Assembly (NCBI RefSeq): GCF_900109465.1
Contig: NZ_FOAZ01000002.1
Location: 124,001-188,000, forward strand
Length of the DNA: 64,000 bases
Reading direction: 5' to 3'
Source of the DNA: Streptacidiphilus jiangxiensis
GTDB lineage: Bacteria > Actinomycetota > Actinomycetes > Streptomycetales > Streptomycetaceae
The translations under genes were made by a program, and so were the position numbers. Shown piece by piece: positions 8,372 to 15,860 of the stretch. Every line of letters begins with the position of its first letter. Positions within the stretch are counted from its first letter, which is position 1. The notes beneath the pieces are model-generated. The model saw only the letters and a list, made by a program, of their open reading frames with translations, did no database searches and was not told the DNA's origin.

Positions 8372-8632
8372 ACGTTCGGCGGCAGCCGCAGCCCACCCCG
8401 AGCCGGAAGCGTTGCGCCGAAGGCCCTGCCTTCGGCGAACCCGACTGCCGCATTCGCGGTGAACTCTTCTCGCCTACAGGCTGCCGTCACCACCTGCGAA
8501 CAGGGTGAGCTCGCCGGCCAGAAGGACTGCCGCCTACTCGGCACCGACGCAGGCCCAGGGCTGGTAGACGGAGGCGGCCGGGTCTGTCAGAAAGTTGGCT
8601 CTGCCAAGATTTTCGTAGCCGCTGGGAGCTAG
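8372..8632 (+). pseudogene. C-terminal remnant of a Cys-rich protein gene
   Basis: An open stretch without its own start codon, ending at TAG 8630-8632. It reads SANPTAAFAVNSSRLQAAVT, then TTCEQGELAGQKDCRLLG, then GRVCQKVGSAKIFVAAGS. It is in the same frame as the end of the remnant just upstream but lies after that stop codon, so the two could be parts of one decayed gene. The three cysteines suggest an exported protein. No family was recognised. Confidence 0.4.
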
Positions 8633-8639
8633 GCATCGA

Positions 8640-9017
8640 GGTCAACTGAGCAGGACGCGGTGGCGGAGGAGGGCACAACGACACGGTGCATCCGCGGGCC
8701 CCCACATCCAACCATCAGCCGGGCACATAATGCCCCCGCGCACAAGGTTTGAACGCGCGATCGAACCGGAGGGTGGCGGCGCACGCGACCGTGGCCCTCT
8801 GCTTCGTCGTGATCGCATTGGCTGAACGTAGGGGGTCTGTAGGACCCGATGTGCGCAGGCCCCGGCCTGGCGCGGGCCCGGGACACGCGTGCCCCGCCGG
8901 ATAGGTTCCCGATCCGCTTCCCCGCTGCCGACACGCCGCCAATATGCGGCGGCGAACGACCCGCCAGAACGCCGGCTTCCCCGCGAGGTCGCCCGCGCGG
9001 GCAGGGCGTCGGGCGCG
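8640..9017. other. Non-coding stretch with no supported gene
   Basis: Open frames here on both strands have poor amino-acid composition (runs of Arg/Pro/Gly) and no ribosome binding sites. I see no repeat, RNA gene or convincing promoter. Confidence 0.5.
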
Positions 9018-9437
9018 TCACTGGTCGGTGATGCCCGGTGCGGCCTTCTGCAGAGTGAAGTCCTCGGTCCAGGTCCAGCCGCAGTCTTCTGCGAGGTCGG
9101 TCCGTTCGCTGTACATGAGCGCCCGCTTGGCCAACTCGAGGCTGTTGATCTCGCGGAAGAGCGCCTCGGACTCCGCGATGCCGTCCGGCGGGACCTTGAT
9201 CGTCAAGTTGGTGCCGTGCATGATTCCGCGGGCGAATTCACCGATCGCCGGGAGCATGGCCGGGTTGAACTCGGTGTCCGCGAGCGCCACGGGCGTGGAC
9301 GCGCTGCCGTCGTCGGGGATGAACCGGAAGGCGATGTCCACGCCGCCGTGGTCGTTCGGGATGGTGTGGTAGTTCCGGACGGTTCCCCAGCCCGGCCTGG
9401 GACGCCAGGGTGGCGGTGGTTCGAGGTTCGTACTCAT
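9018..9437 (-). CDS. Hypothetical protein, 139 residues
   Basis: Starts MSTNLEPPPPWRPRPGWG with a strong GGGAGGAG ribosome binding site about 10 bp before the ATG at 9437. The middle (RNYHTIPNDHGGVDIAFRFI) and C-terminus (RALMYSERTDLAEDCGWTWT) look like a compact soluble protein without signal peptide or membrane segment. No family was recognised. The coding frame is open without interruption into the basic segment upstream (9438-9731). Confidence 0.6.
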   Translation of the reverse strand: MSTNLEPPPPWRPRPGWGTVRNYHTIPNDHGGVDIAFRFIPDDGSASTPVALADTEFNPAMLPAIGEFARGIMHGTNLTIKVPPDGIAESEALFREINSLELAKRALMYSERTDLAEDCGWTWTEDFTLQKAAPGITDQ

Positions 9438-9731
9438 CGGCGGCCGCTCCTCCCGTGAGATGGGCCGCGGGGCCGTCGCCGGCAGGTCCGTGGACGTTGC
9501 TGGGGCGCGGCGGGAAGTCGCGGGCCGGGCGGCGGTGCCGCGTACGGCGTCGACGATCGCGTCCTCGCCCCTCCGCTCGATCGCTTCGAGCGGGTGCGTT
9601 GCGCGCCGCATCTTCTTGACTGGCGCCGGCGTGACCGCGCGAGTCGCCGTGTGCACGGGGTGGGCGACGTTGCCGACCGCGTGCCGTGCCCTCTTCACCG
9701 GCTTGGGCGCCAGGAGCCGCCAGATAATCCC
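9438..9731 (-). other. In-frame basic coding segment fused to the 5' side of the 9018-9437 gene
   Basis: This stretch has high third-position G/C and reads as a typical actinomycete basic helical protein: WRLLAPKPVKRARHAVGNVA, then ATRAVTPAPVKKMRRATHPL, then EAIERRGEDAIVDAVRG. There is no stop between it and the following ATG, and no usable ATG or GTG at its own beginning (an ATG at about 9733 is out of frame). It may be the end of a separate gene that lost its stop, or a long N-terminal extension. Confidence 0.35.
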
Positions 9732-10181
9732 ATCGGTCTCGCCCGCTCGCGCTCGTCGAGTGGAAACCCTAAACAGCCTAATGCCAGCCCCGGGAGACCG
9801 CCCGCCGGGCCGCCAGGCAACCCGTCGCGCGCCACGCAGCGGCCGAGGGCAGGGGCTGGGATGGCGGCCCACCACCCCTGCCCCAGAGGGCGTCGGTGCC
9901 GCGCAGTAGGGAGGTTTCTGCCGTCGCTGGTGGGACCGACAACCGGGATGGGCAGGCGCGGCGCACGGAGACGCTACGACTGACAGTTGGGGCTGCCGTA
10001 CCAGGCGATTCGGTACCAGCACAGGCGGGCCATGCCGGGCGGGGAAGCGCCCGTGAGCCGAACGGCCGTCATCCAATATGTTCATAGCAGGCCGTGCGTG
10101 GCCGCGTGCGAGCGGAGCCGGGGATTCATGAGCCGATGGGGCACCCGTCCCTTCTGCTCCCCGTGATTGGAACCTGATCAG
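9732..10181. other. Intergenic region without a supported gene
   Basis: About 450 bp between the minus-strand hypothetical gene and the plus-strand secreted protein gene. Short frames are Arg/Pro-rich and lack ribosome binding sites. No repeat or hairpin of note was seen; promoters for the flanking divergent genes presumably lie here. Confidence 0.4.
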
Positions 10182-10907
10182 ATGCGCTCGCGCCTTACCC
10201 GTTCCGCCGTCACCGCTTCTCTGTCCGTGGTCGCCCTGCTCGGCAGCGTCTCCTCCGCAGGCGCGGCCGGCGGCGGCTTCGGTCCTCCGCCGTCCGGTTC
10301 GATCGCTGTGCAGCCGCTCGCTCACCCGTGCATGACCGGGATGCCGCAGGACCTGTGTCAGAACATCGGCACCACCGAGGGCTGGTACGAGGGGCACACC
10401 GTCCGGTTCCTCTACACCCAGAACTACTACTGCGACCCGTCGGTATCCGCGGGTTCCTCAAACGGCTGCGAGGTCGGCGCCAAGTACAAGCATGTGCCGC
10501 CCGGCACCACTTCCGACGCGTTCACTGACCCGCTCTACATCCCCGTCCCGCTGTTCGCGCCCGCGCCGGGCCATCTGCAGTGCCCGGCCGGGCCTTGCGT
10601 GGACCACCCGATGACGATCGACCTCACCCGCATCGCCGGCGCGCTGGGGGTCCCGGCGAGCAAGCTGAAGAACGTGCCGCTGCCCGGCCACGACCACCTG
10701 ATCGCCGACCGCAACTTCAACCGGCCCGAGTGGTGGCCGGTCTACGTCATCGGCGTGACCAACCCCTGTTCCTTCCAGAAGATCGAGCAGGCGAAGAGCT
10801 TCGCCGAGGCCCAGAAGCTGGCGAAGGACCCGAAGAACGGCGTCACCGCCCCGATCCCGACCAACGTCTTCCTGTGGTTCCAGACCCTCCAGGGCAGCCT
10901 GGACTGA
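10182..10907 (+). CDS. Secreted protein of unknown function
   Basis: A 241-residue protein with a clear signal peptide: MRSRLTRSAV, then a hydrophobic run (SLSVVALLGSVSSAGAAG) with probable cleavage after AGA. The mature part has about eight cysteines, including a CPAGPC pair, and ordered motifs such as EGWYEGHTVRFLYTQNYYCD and PEWWPVYVIGVTNPCSF. The Cys and aromatic content suggests a compact disulfide-bonded extracellular domain. No catalytic motif was recognised. The ATG at 10182 is used; an upstream TTG at 10167 is less likely. Confidence 0.65.
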   Translation: MRSRLTRSAVTASLSVVALLGSVSSAGAAGGGFGPPPSGSIAVQPLAHPCMTGMPQDLCQNIGTTEGWYEGHTVRFLYTQNYYCDPSVSAGSSNGCEVGAKYKHVPPGTTSDAFTDPLYIPVPLFAPAPGHLQCPAGPCVDHPMTIDLTRIAGALGVPASKLKNVPLPGHDHLIADRNFNRPEWWPVYVIGVTNPCSFQKIEQAKSFAEAQKLAKDPKNGVTAPIPTNVFLWFQTLQGSLD

Positions 10908-10971
10908 CCCCCTAGCCGGGCCACGCTGGTCGACGGATCCAGGATCCACGCAAGCATGGTGGATCGGCCGC

Positions 10972-11003
10972 GGGGCGAGGGCAGTTCGCCACTCCCTCGC
11001 CCC
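10972..11003. terminator. Bidirectional hairpin between convergent genes
   Basis: A perfect 10-bp stem (GGGGCGAGGG/CCCTCGCCCC) with a 12-nt loop, between the end of the secreted-protein gene (10907) and the end of the sigma-factor gene (11078). There is no clear U-tract, which is common for actinomycete terminators. Confidence 0.5.
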
Positions 11004-11077
11004 ATACGTCCGATCGTCCGGATCAGATCGACCAGTCCGGGGCTTCCGGTTGTATGTGCTCGCCTCACGTGAGTTGG

Positions 11078-11650
11078 TTACGCCTCGAGTTCCCGACGGA
11101 GCCGGATCAACGCGCCGCGGATGCGGCTCTTGGCGGTTCCGACCGGAATGCCCAAGCGCAGGGCCACCTGCACGTAGGTGCAGTCCTCGTAGAAGGCGAG
11201 CCTGATCGCCTCACGCTGAAGCGGGGTCAGGCTGAGAAGGACGCGACGCAGGTGCTCGTACTCCAAGACCCGTTCCACACGCTCGGCGACGCTGTCGGCA
11301 GCCGGCGGCGGCATCAGAGCTGCGGCGCGCAGTTCGACACGGTGCTGCGCACGCTGGTGACGGACCCGGTCGATCGCCCGTCGGCGAGCTACGGACGCGG
11401 CCCAGGCCCGGGGGTTTCCACGCTCAGGCCGGAAGCGGCCGGCAAGGGTCCAGAGTTCCGCTATCACCTCCTGGGCTACCTCGTCGGTTTGCGCGCGGTC
11501 GTGCAGCACCCGCCGGGCTGTCGCCCAAACGAGCGGCAGGAGACCGGTGTAGACGCCGGCGAACGCCTCGTGGTCACCGGCCGCCGCCGCACTCAGCCAC
11601 TGCTCGATCCGTTCGACTTCCAGGTGGCTGGGGTGCGTCACCGCTGGCAT
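11078..11650 (-). CDS. ECF RNA polymerase sigma factor (SigK-like)
   Basis: A 190-residue sigma-70 family protein from ATG 11650, with GGAG 8 bp upstream. Region 2 spans about residues 15-95, with VYTGLLPLVWATARRVL, then TDEVAQEVIAELWTLAGRF and WAASVARRRAIDRVR. Region 4 spans about 130-185, with LTPLQREAIRLAFYEDCTYV and IPVGTAKSRIRGALIRLR. It most resembles SigK-type ECF factors, which usually have an adjacent membrane anti-sigma gene (RskA). None is present here. It is divergent from the chaplin gene, with 262 bp between starts. Confidence 0.85.
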   Translation of the reverse strand: MPAVTHPSHLEVERIEQWLSAAAAGDHEAFAGVYTGLLPLVWATARRVLHDRAQTDEVAQEVIAELWTLAGRFRPERGNPRAWAASVARRRAIDRVRHQRAQHRVELRAAALMPPPAADSVAERVERVLEYEHLRRVLLSLTPLQREAIRLAFYEDCTYVQVALRLGIPVGTAKSRIRGALIRLRRELEA

Positions 11651-11912
11651 CGAACCATCTCCACCGCTTTGTGAGACATGGTCAGAGACTTCAACGACCT
11701 GGCCTGGTTGGTGTGCAAAAGGCATCGCCTGCGCATCGATTCGCGTCCGGTTCGTTCGCGTGGCTCACGCACCACGCAAGAAAACGGCCGCGCGGGTGAA
11801 ATGGCGCGCCACGCGCCCTGCCAGCGATTCGATCGCCACACCAGCACACAAGCTGAAGGACGGCCATCGGACTCTGGCCACCGCTTCCGCTTCGACAGCG
11901 AAGGACTTCGAC

Positions 11913-12269
11913 GTGCACAGCATCCGCAGAACCCTTGCCCTGCTCGTAATCACCGGCGCGTCCGTGCTCGGTGCCGCGGGCGCCGCGTCGGCCGACGGAG
12001 CCACCGCGAACGGCGTCGCATACGGGTCGCCGGGGTTCCTGTCCGGCAACCTCATCCAGGTGCCCATCGACGTGGACGTCAACGCCTGCGGCAACAGCGT
12101 CAACGTGGTCGGCGCCCTCGACCCCGCCTTCGGCAACCGCTGCTCCAACGGCGAGGGCGGCTCCGAGCACGGCTGGGAGGCCCACAACTGGGGCTGGAAC
12201 CACGGTTACGACGACGACCACGCCTGGTCCTGGAACCACGACGAGGACCACGCGGACGACTGCGGCTGA
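11913..12269 (+). CDS. chp: Short chaplin with a His/Trp/Asp-rich C-terminal extension
   Basis: A 118-residue secreted protein from GTG 11913 with GAAGGA 7 bp upstream. The signal peptide ends near ASADG (residue 29). One chaplin domain (about 33-79) shows GVAYGSPGFLSGNLIQVPID, then NACGNSVNVVGALDPAFGN with the two conserved cysteines (59 and 77). Short chaplins normally end soon after this point. Here 39 extra residues follow, with five Trp, six His and about ten acidic residues (HGWEAHNWGWNHGYDDDH, WSWNHDEDH) and a third Cys one residue from the end. Chaplins assemble into amphipathic fibrils on aerial hyphae; the tail may bind metal or wall components (inference). Confidence 0.85.
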   Translation: MHSIRRTLALLVITGASVLGAAGAASADGATANGVAYGSPGFLSGNLIQVPIDVDVNACGNSVNVVGALDPAFGNRCSNGEGGSEHGWEAHNWGWNHGYDDDHAWSWNHDEDHADDCG

Positions 12270-12774
12270 CGCCAGTCGTAACTTCTGCGGCCCGGCCACC
12301 AGAATCTACCGTCCATCGACGAGGCGGTCCGGCGGCCGGGCCGTCTTGACGCACAGACCGTCAGGGCGCGCGATTGAGCGTTTGGGGTCCTCTCGGTACA
12401 ACCCCGATCCGCCCGCGTACCGGTGGCTCGCGGCGGCCGACCTCGTCCGCGCCACGGTGACTGCCGCAGCCCCCGCCACGCCCGAAGCCGCAGCCACCTT
12501 CATGCACGCACGCATAACTTGGCCCGCCCCGGGACGCTGGCGCGGGCCTTCCTTGTTTCCCGAGCCAGCCCGACCTCTGGGCCCACACAGCGCTCGTGTG
12601 ACATGCATCACCCCGACAGAATCCGAACATCGCCGGGAAACCCAAGATCCCGCCTGGTCTAGGACCAGACGGGATCTTGTGAACTGACCACTAGCGATCT
12701 AGTGAACGGCCGGATATGGACGGTGCGGGAGTTGAGGACGAGGACACCGGGCACCACCTCTGGTGTGTTGGGGG
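12270..12774. other. Intergenic region containing the 3' part of the duplicated chaplin-flank segment
   Basis: No supported gene in about 500 bp. The first 125 bp (to about 12395) are the source of the repeat found at 7980-8117. A long inverted repeat lies at 12644-12678. The rest shows nothing further. Confidence 0.5.
12644..12678. terminator. Long inverted repeat, candidate terminator of the pyrimidine operon
   Basis: Arms AAGATCCCG and CGGGATCTT are extended inward by CTGGTC/GACCAG around a TAG centre, with single mismatched bases between the blocks. It lies 97 bp downstream of the last gene of the minus-strand operon. The inner CTGGTC-N3-GACCAG also superficially resembles a regulator site, but the spacing differs from the DasR box. 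Confidence 0.5.
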
Positions 12775-13791
12775 TCAGCCTCTCAGTGCGGGGATGATGT
12801 GTTCGCCGTAGGCGTCGATGGTCGGTTCGACGGCGTCGTGCATGGCGTAGATCGCGAACTGGTCCACGCCGAGGGAACGCAGGTGTTCCAGCTTCTCCAG
12901 GTGGGCCTCGGGCGGGCCGATCAGGCAGAAGCGGTCCACGATCTCGTCCGGGACGAAGGCGGTGTCCGGGTTCCCGGCGCGGCCGTGGTGGGAGTAGTCG
13001 TAGCCCTGGCGCTCCTTGATGTAGTCGGTCAGCGCGTCTGGCACCAGCCCGGAGTGCTCGCCGTAGCGGGAGACAAGGTCGGCGACGTGGTTGCCGACCA
13101 TGCCGCCGAACCACCGGCACTGCTCGCGGGCGTGCGCGAGCTGCTCGTCCGAGCCGTCCGTCACGTACGCCGGGGCGGCCACGCAGACCGTCACGGACGC
13201 GGGGTCGCGGCCCGCCTCCTCGGCGGCGCGGCGGACGGCCTTGACCATCCACTCCGTCAGGAACGGGTCGGCGAGCTGGAGGATGAAGCCGTCGGCCTGC
13301 CGGCCGGTGAGCTCCAGGGCCTTGGGCCCGTAGGCGCCCATCCAGATCGGCAGCTTCGGGTCACCCGTGATCCAGGGGATCTGCATGACCGTGCCGTCGA
13401 CCTCGGCCTCCCGGCCCTCGGCAAGGTCCTTGATGACGTGCATGGCGTGCGAGAGCCGCTCCAGCGTGGCCGGCTTGCGCCCGGCGACGCGCTGGGCGGA
13501 GTCGCCGCGGCCGATGCCGCAGACGGTGCGGTTGCCGAACATGTCGTTCAGCGTCGCGAACAGGGAGGCGGTGACCTCCCAGGTGCGGGTGACCGGGTTG
13601 GTGACCATCGGGCCGACGGTCAGCCGCTCGGTGTTCGCGAGGATCTGGCTGTAGATCACGAACGGCTCCTGCCACAGCACGCAGGAGTCGAACGTCCAGC
13701 CGTGGGTGAAGCCCGCCCGCTCGGCGCGGATCATCCGATCCACCAGCAACTTCGCGGGCGGGTCGGTCTGGAGGACGAGGCCGATATCCAT
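12775..13791 (-). CDS. LLM-class flavin/F420-dependent oxidoreductase of the hydantoinase operon
   Basis: A 338-residue luciferase-like monooxygenase-fold protein starting MDIGLVLQTDPPAKLLVDRM (ATG 13791). It shows the family pattern of F420-dependent TIM-barrel oxidoreductases: THGWTFDSCVLWQEPF, LTVGPMVTNPVTR, VCGIGRGDSAQRVAGRKP, and LPIWMGAYGPKALELTGRQA. It is the last gene of the operon, 46 bp after the dihydropyrimidinase stop. The subfamily seems to be one that recurs beside dihydropyrimidinases. The reaction is not established from sequence; the operon suggests a role on pyrimidine rings or downstream products. Confidence 0.8.
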   Translation of the reverse strand: MDIGLVLQTDPPAKLLVDRMIRAERAGFTHGWTFDSCVLWQEPFVIYSQILANTERLTVGPMVTNPVTRTWEVTASLFATLNDMFGNRTVCGIGRGDSAQRVAGRKPATLERLSHAMHVIKDLAEGREAEVDGTVMQIPWITGDPKLPIWMGAYGPKALELTGRQADGFILQLADPFLTEWMVKAVRRAAEEAGRDPASVTVCVAAPAYVTDGSDEQLAHAREQCRWFGGMVGNHVADLVSRYGEHSGLVPDALTDYIKERQGYDYSHHGRAGNPDTAFVPDEIVDRFCLIGPPEAHLEKLEHLRSLGVDQFAIYAMHDAVEPTIDAYGEHIIPALRG

Positions 13792-13837
13792 GGTGTGCTC
13801 CGGAGCGAGAGGTTCGAGGGGTGGACGCGGAGGAGGG

Positions 13838-15229
13838 TCAGTTCGCGTAGTGACCCAAGGCCCGGGGCAGGTAGGTGCCGTGGCCCGGGTGGCCGACGTA
13901 GGAGTGGCGGTCGATGACGGGGACCCCTCGGGAGAGGACAGTCTCGACGCGGCCGGTGATGTGCTTGCCCTCATAGGCGGAGTAGTCAACGTTCATGTGG
14001 TGGGTCTCGACGGACAGCACCTGCTCCGCCGTCGGGTCGTAGATCACGACGTCGGCGTCCGCGCCGGGGGCGATGGTGCCCTTGCGTGGGTAGAGACCGA
14101 ACATCTTCGCTGGCGAGGCGCAGGCGATCTCGATCCAGCGGGTGCGGCTGATGTGGCCGTCTAGGACCGCCTGATGCAGCAGGTCCATCCGGTTCTCCAC
14201 ACCCGGCAGACCGTTGGGGATCTTGGAGAAGTCGCCGATGCCCAGGTCCTTCTGGCCCTTGAAGCAGAACGGGCAGTGGTCGGTGGACACGACCTGGAGG
14301 TCGTTGGTCCGCAGGCCCCGCCAGAGCGCCGCCTGGTGCTCCTTCGGCCGCAGCGGCGTCGAGCACACGTACTTCGCGCCCTCGAAGTCCGGCTCGGCCA
14401 GGTTGTCCGTCGACAGGAAGAGGTACTGCGGACACGTCTCGCCGAAGACGGGCAGCCCGTCGTCGCGCGCCTTGGCGATCTCCGCGACGGCCTGCTCAGC
14501 AGAGACGTGGACAACGTAGACCGGGGCGCCGGCGACCTGGCTCAGGCGGATCGCCCGGTGCGTCGCCTCAGCTTCCAGAAGAGCTTTCCGGACCTCCCCG
14601 TGGTAGCGGGGGTCGCGTTCACCACGCGCCAGTGCCTGCTCGACCAGTACGTCGATAGCTAGGCCGTTCTCGGCATGGATCATCACCAAACCGCCGTTGC
14701 CACTGGCTCGCTGCATGGCCCGGAGGATCTGTCCGTCGTCGGAGAGGAACACCCCTGGGTACGCGGTAAAGAGCTTGAACGAGCTCACACCGAGTTCGAC
14801 AAGCGTGTCCATCTCCTTCAGAGAGGACTCGTTCACGTCGGACATGATCATGTGGAAGCCGTAGTCGATGGAACACTTCGCCTCGGCCTTCTCGTGCCAG
14901 GTGTCCAGCCCCTCACGCAGAGAGCCCCCGCGGGGCTGGATGGCGAAGTCGACGATGGTGGTGGTCCCGCCCCAGGCTGCCGCACGCGTTCCGGTCTCGA
15001 AGGTGTCGGCCGACGTCGTGCCGCCGAACGGCATCTCCATGTGAGTGTGGGCATCCACCCCGCCCGGGATCACGTACTTCCCGGTGGCGTCGATGGTTCG
15101 GTAGTCGCTCCAGGCGTGAGTGCCGGGAGAGGCCAGGGCAGCGATCTTCCCGTGGTCGATGAGGACGTCCGCGTGGATCTCGTCGGTGGCGGTGATGACC
15201 AACCCGCCTGTGATCAGAATGCGTTCCAC
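13838..15229 (-). CDS. hydA: Dihydropyrimidinase (D-hydantoinase)
   Basis: A 463-residue cyclic amidohydrolase that opens dihydrouracil/dihydrothymine or hydantoins to N-carbamoyl-beta-amino acids. GTG 15229 has AAGGAG 7 bp upstream. The binuclear zinc site is complete: DAHTH (His61, His63), the carbamylated Lys152 in SSFKLFTAYPG, His185 in MIHAENG, the His in PVYVVHVS, and the Asp in VVSTDHCPF. Length is normal for the family. A 5' fragment of a paralogue lies immediately upstream in the operon (15339-15860). Confidence 0.9.
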   Translation of the reverse strand: MERILITGGLVITATDEIHADVLIDHGKIAALASPGTHAWSDYRTIDATGKYVIPGGVDAHTHMEMPFGGTTSADTFETGTRAAAWGGTTTIVDFAIQPRGGSLREGLDTWHEKAEAKCSIDYGFHMIMSDVNESSLKEMDTLVELGVSSFKLFTAYPGVFLSDDGQILRAMQRASGNGGLVMIHAENGLAIDVLVEQALARGERDPRYHGEVRKALLEAEATHRAIRLSQVAGAPVYVVHVSAEQAVAEIAKARDDGLPVFGETCPQYLFLSTDNLAEPDFEGAKYVCSTPLRPKEHQAALWRGLRTNDLQVVSTDHCPFCFKGQKDLGIGDFSKIPNGLPGVENRMDLLHQAVLDGHISRTRWIEIACASPAKMFGLYPRKGTIAPGADADVVIYDPTAEQVLSVETHHMNVDYSAYEGKHITGRVETVLSRGVPVIDRHSYVGHPGHGTYLPRALGHYAN

Positions 15230-15338
15230 CGGATCACTCCTTTCACGTGGGTCGAGCAAGTCTGCGAGTCGTGGGGACTCCGGTCGGAAATGCCGACTGG
15301 GAGGATGCGTCAGCGCGCCACCGACGCGTCCTCCCAGG

Positions 15339-15860
15339 TCAGACCGTCACTGGCGAGGAAGATTCCTGGTCACGCGAGCCAATGAAATTCTTGAAGCTGG
15401 TCACGCCCTCCTCGACGAGGAGGTCCATCTCCTTGAGCGAGTCCTCGGTCACGTCCGACATGATCATGTGGAAGCCGTAGTCGACCGCGCAGTTGCCCTG
15501 CGCCTTCTCGTGCCAGGCGTCCAGGCCCTCGCGCAGGCTGTGGCCCACGCTCTGCACGGCGAAGTCCACGATGGTGGTGGTGCCGCCGAAGGCGGCGGCG
15601 CGGGTGCCGGTCTCGAAGGTGTCGGAGGCGAAGGTGCCGCCGAAGGGCAGCTCCATGTGCGTGTGCGCGTCCACGCCGCCCGGGATCACGTAGCAGTCGG
15701 TGGCGTCGACGACGCGGTCCGCCTGCCAGGCCTGGGCCGCGTCGCTGCCGGTCGCGGCGAGCGCGACGACGCGCTCGCCCTCGATCAGCACGTCCGCGTG
15801 GAGCTCGTCCGCGGCGGTGATCACCAGCCCGCCGCGGATGACGGTCCGTCCGTGCGTCAC
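15339..15860 (-). pseudogene. Truncated dihydropyrimidinase paralogue (N-terminal third only)
   Basis: A 173-residue frame from GTG 15860, overlapping the aminotransferase stop by 4 bp (GTGA). It aligns with residues 1-152 of the intact enzyme, including DAHTHMELPFGG and HMIMSDVTEDSLKEMDLLVE. It breaks off directly after the metal-site Lys157 (TSFK), with an unrelated 16-residue tail ending in PVTV. The remaining zinc ligands are missing, so it cannot be active. It looks like the remains of a tandem duplication that lost its 3' two thirds. It is still translationally coupled. Confidence 0.85.

Noticed and set aside
8629-9021. 130-codon minus-strand open frame
   Set aside because: Arg/Pro/Gly-rich, no ribosome binding site, no recognisable domain; overlaps a remnant on the other strand.
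12653-12668. CTGGTC-TAG-GACCAG core considered as a DasR box
   Set aside because: The dre palindrome is even-length (ACTGGTCTAGACCACT); here a three-base centre changes the spacing, and the site is embedded in a longer terminator-like inverted repeat.
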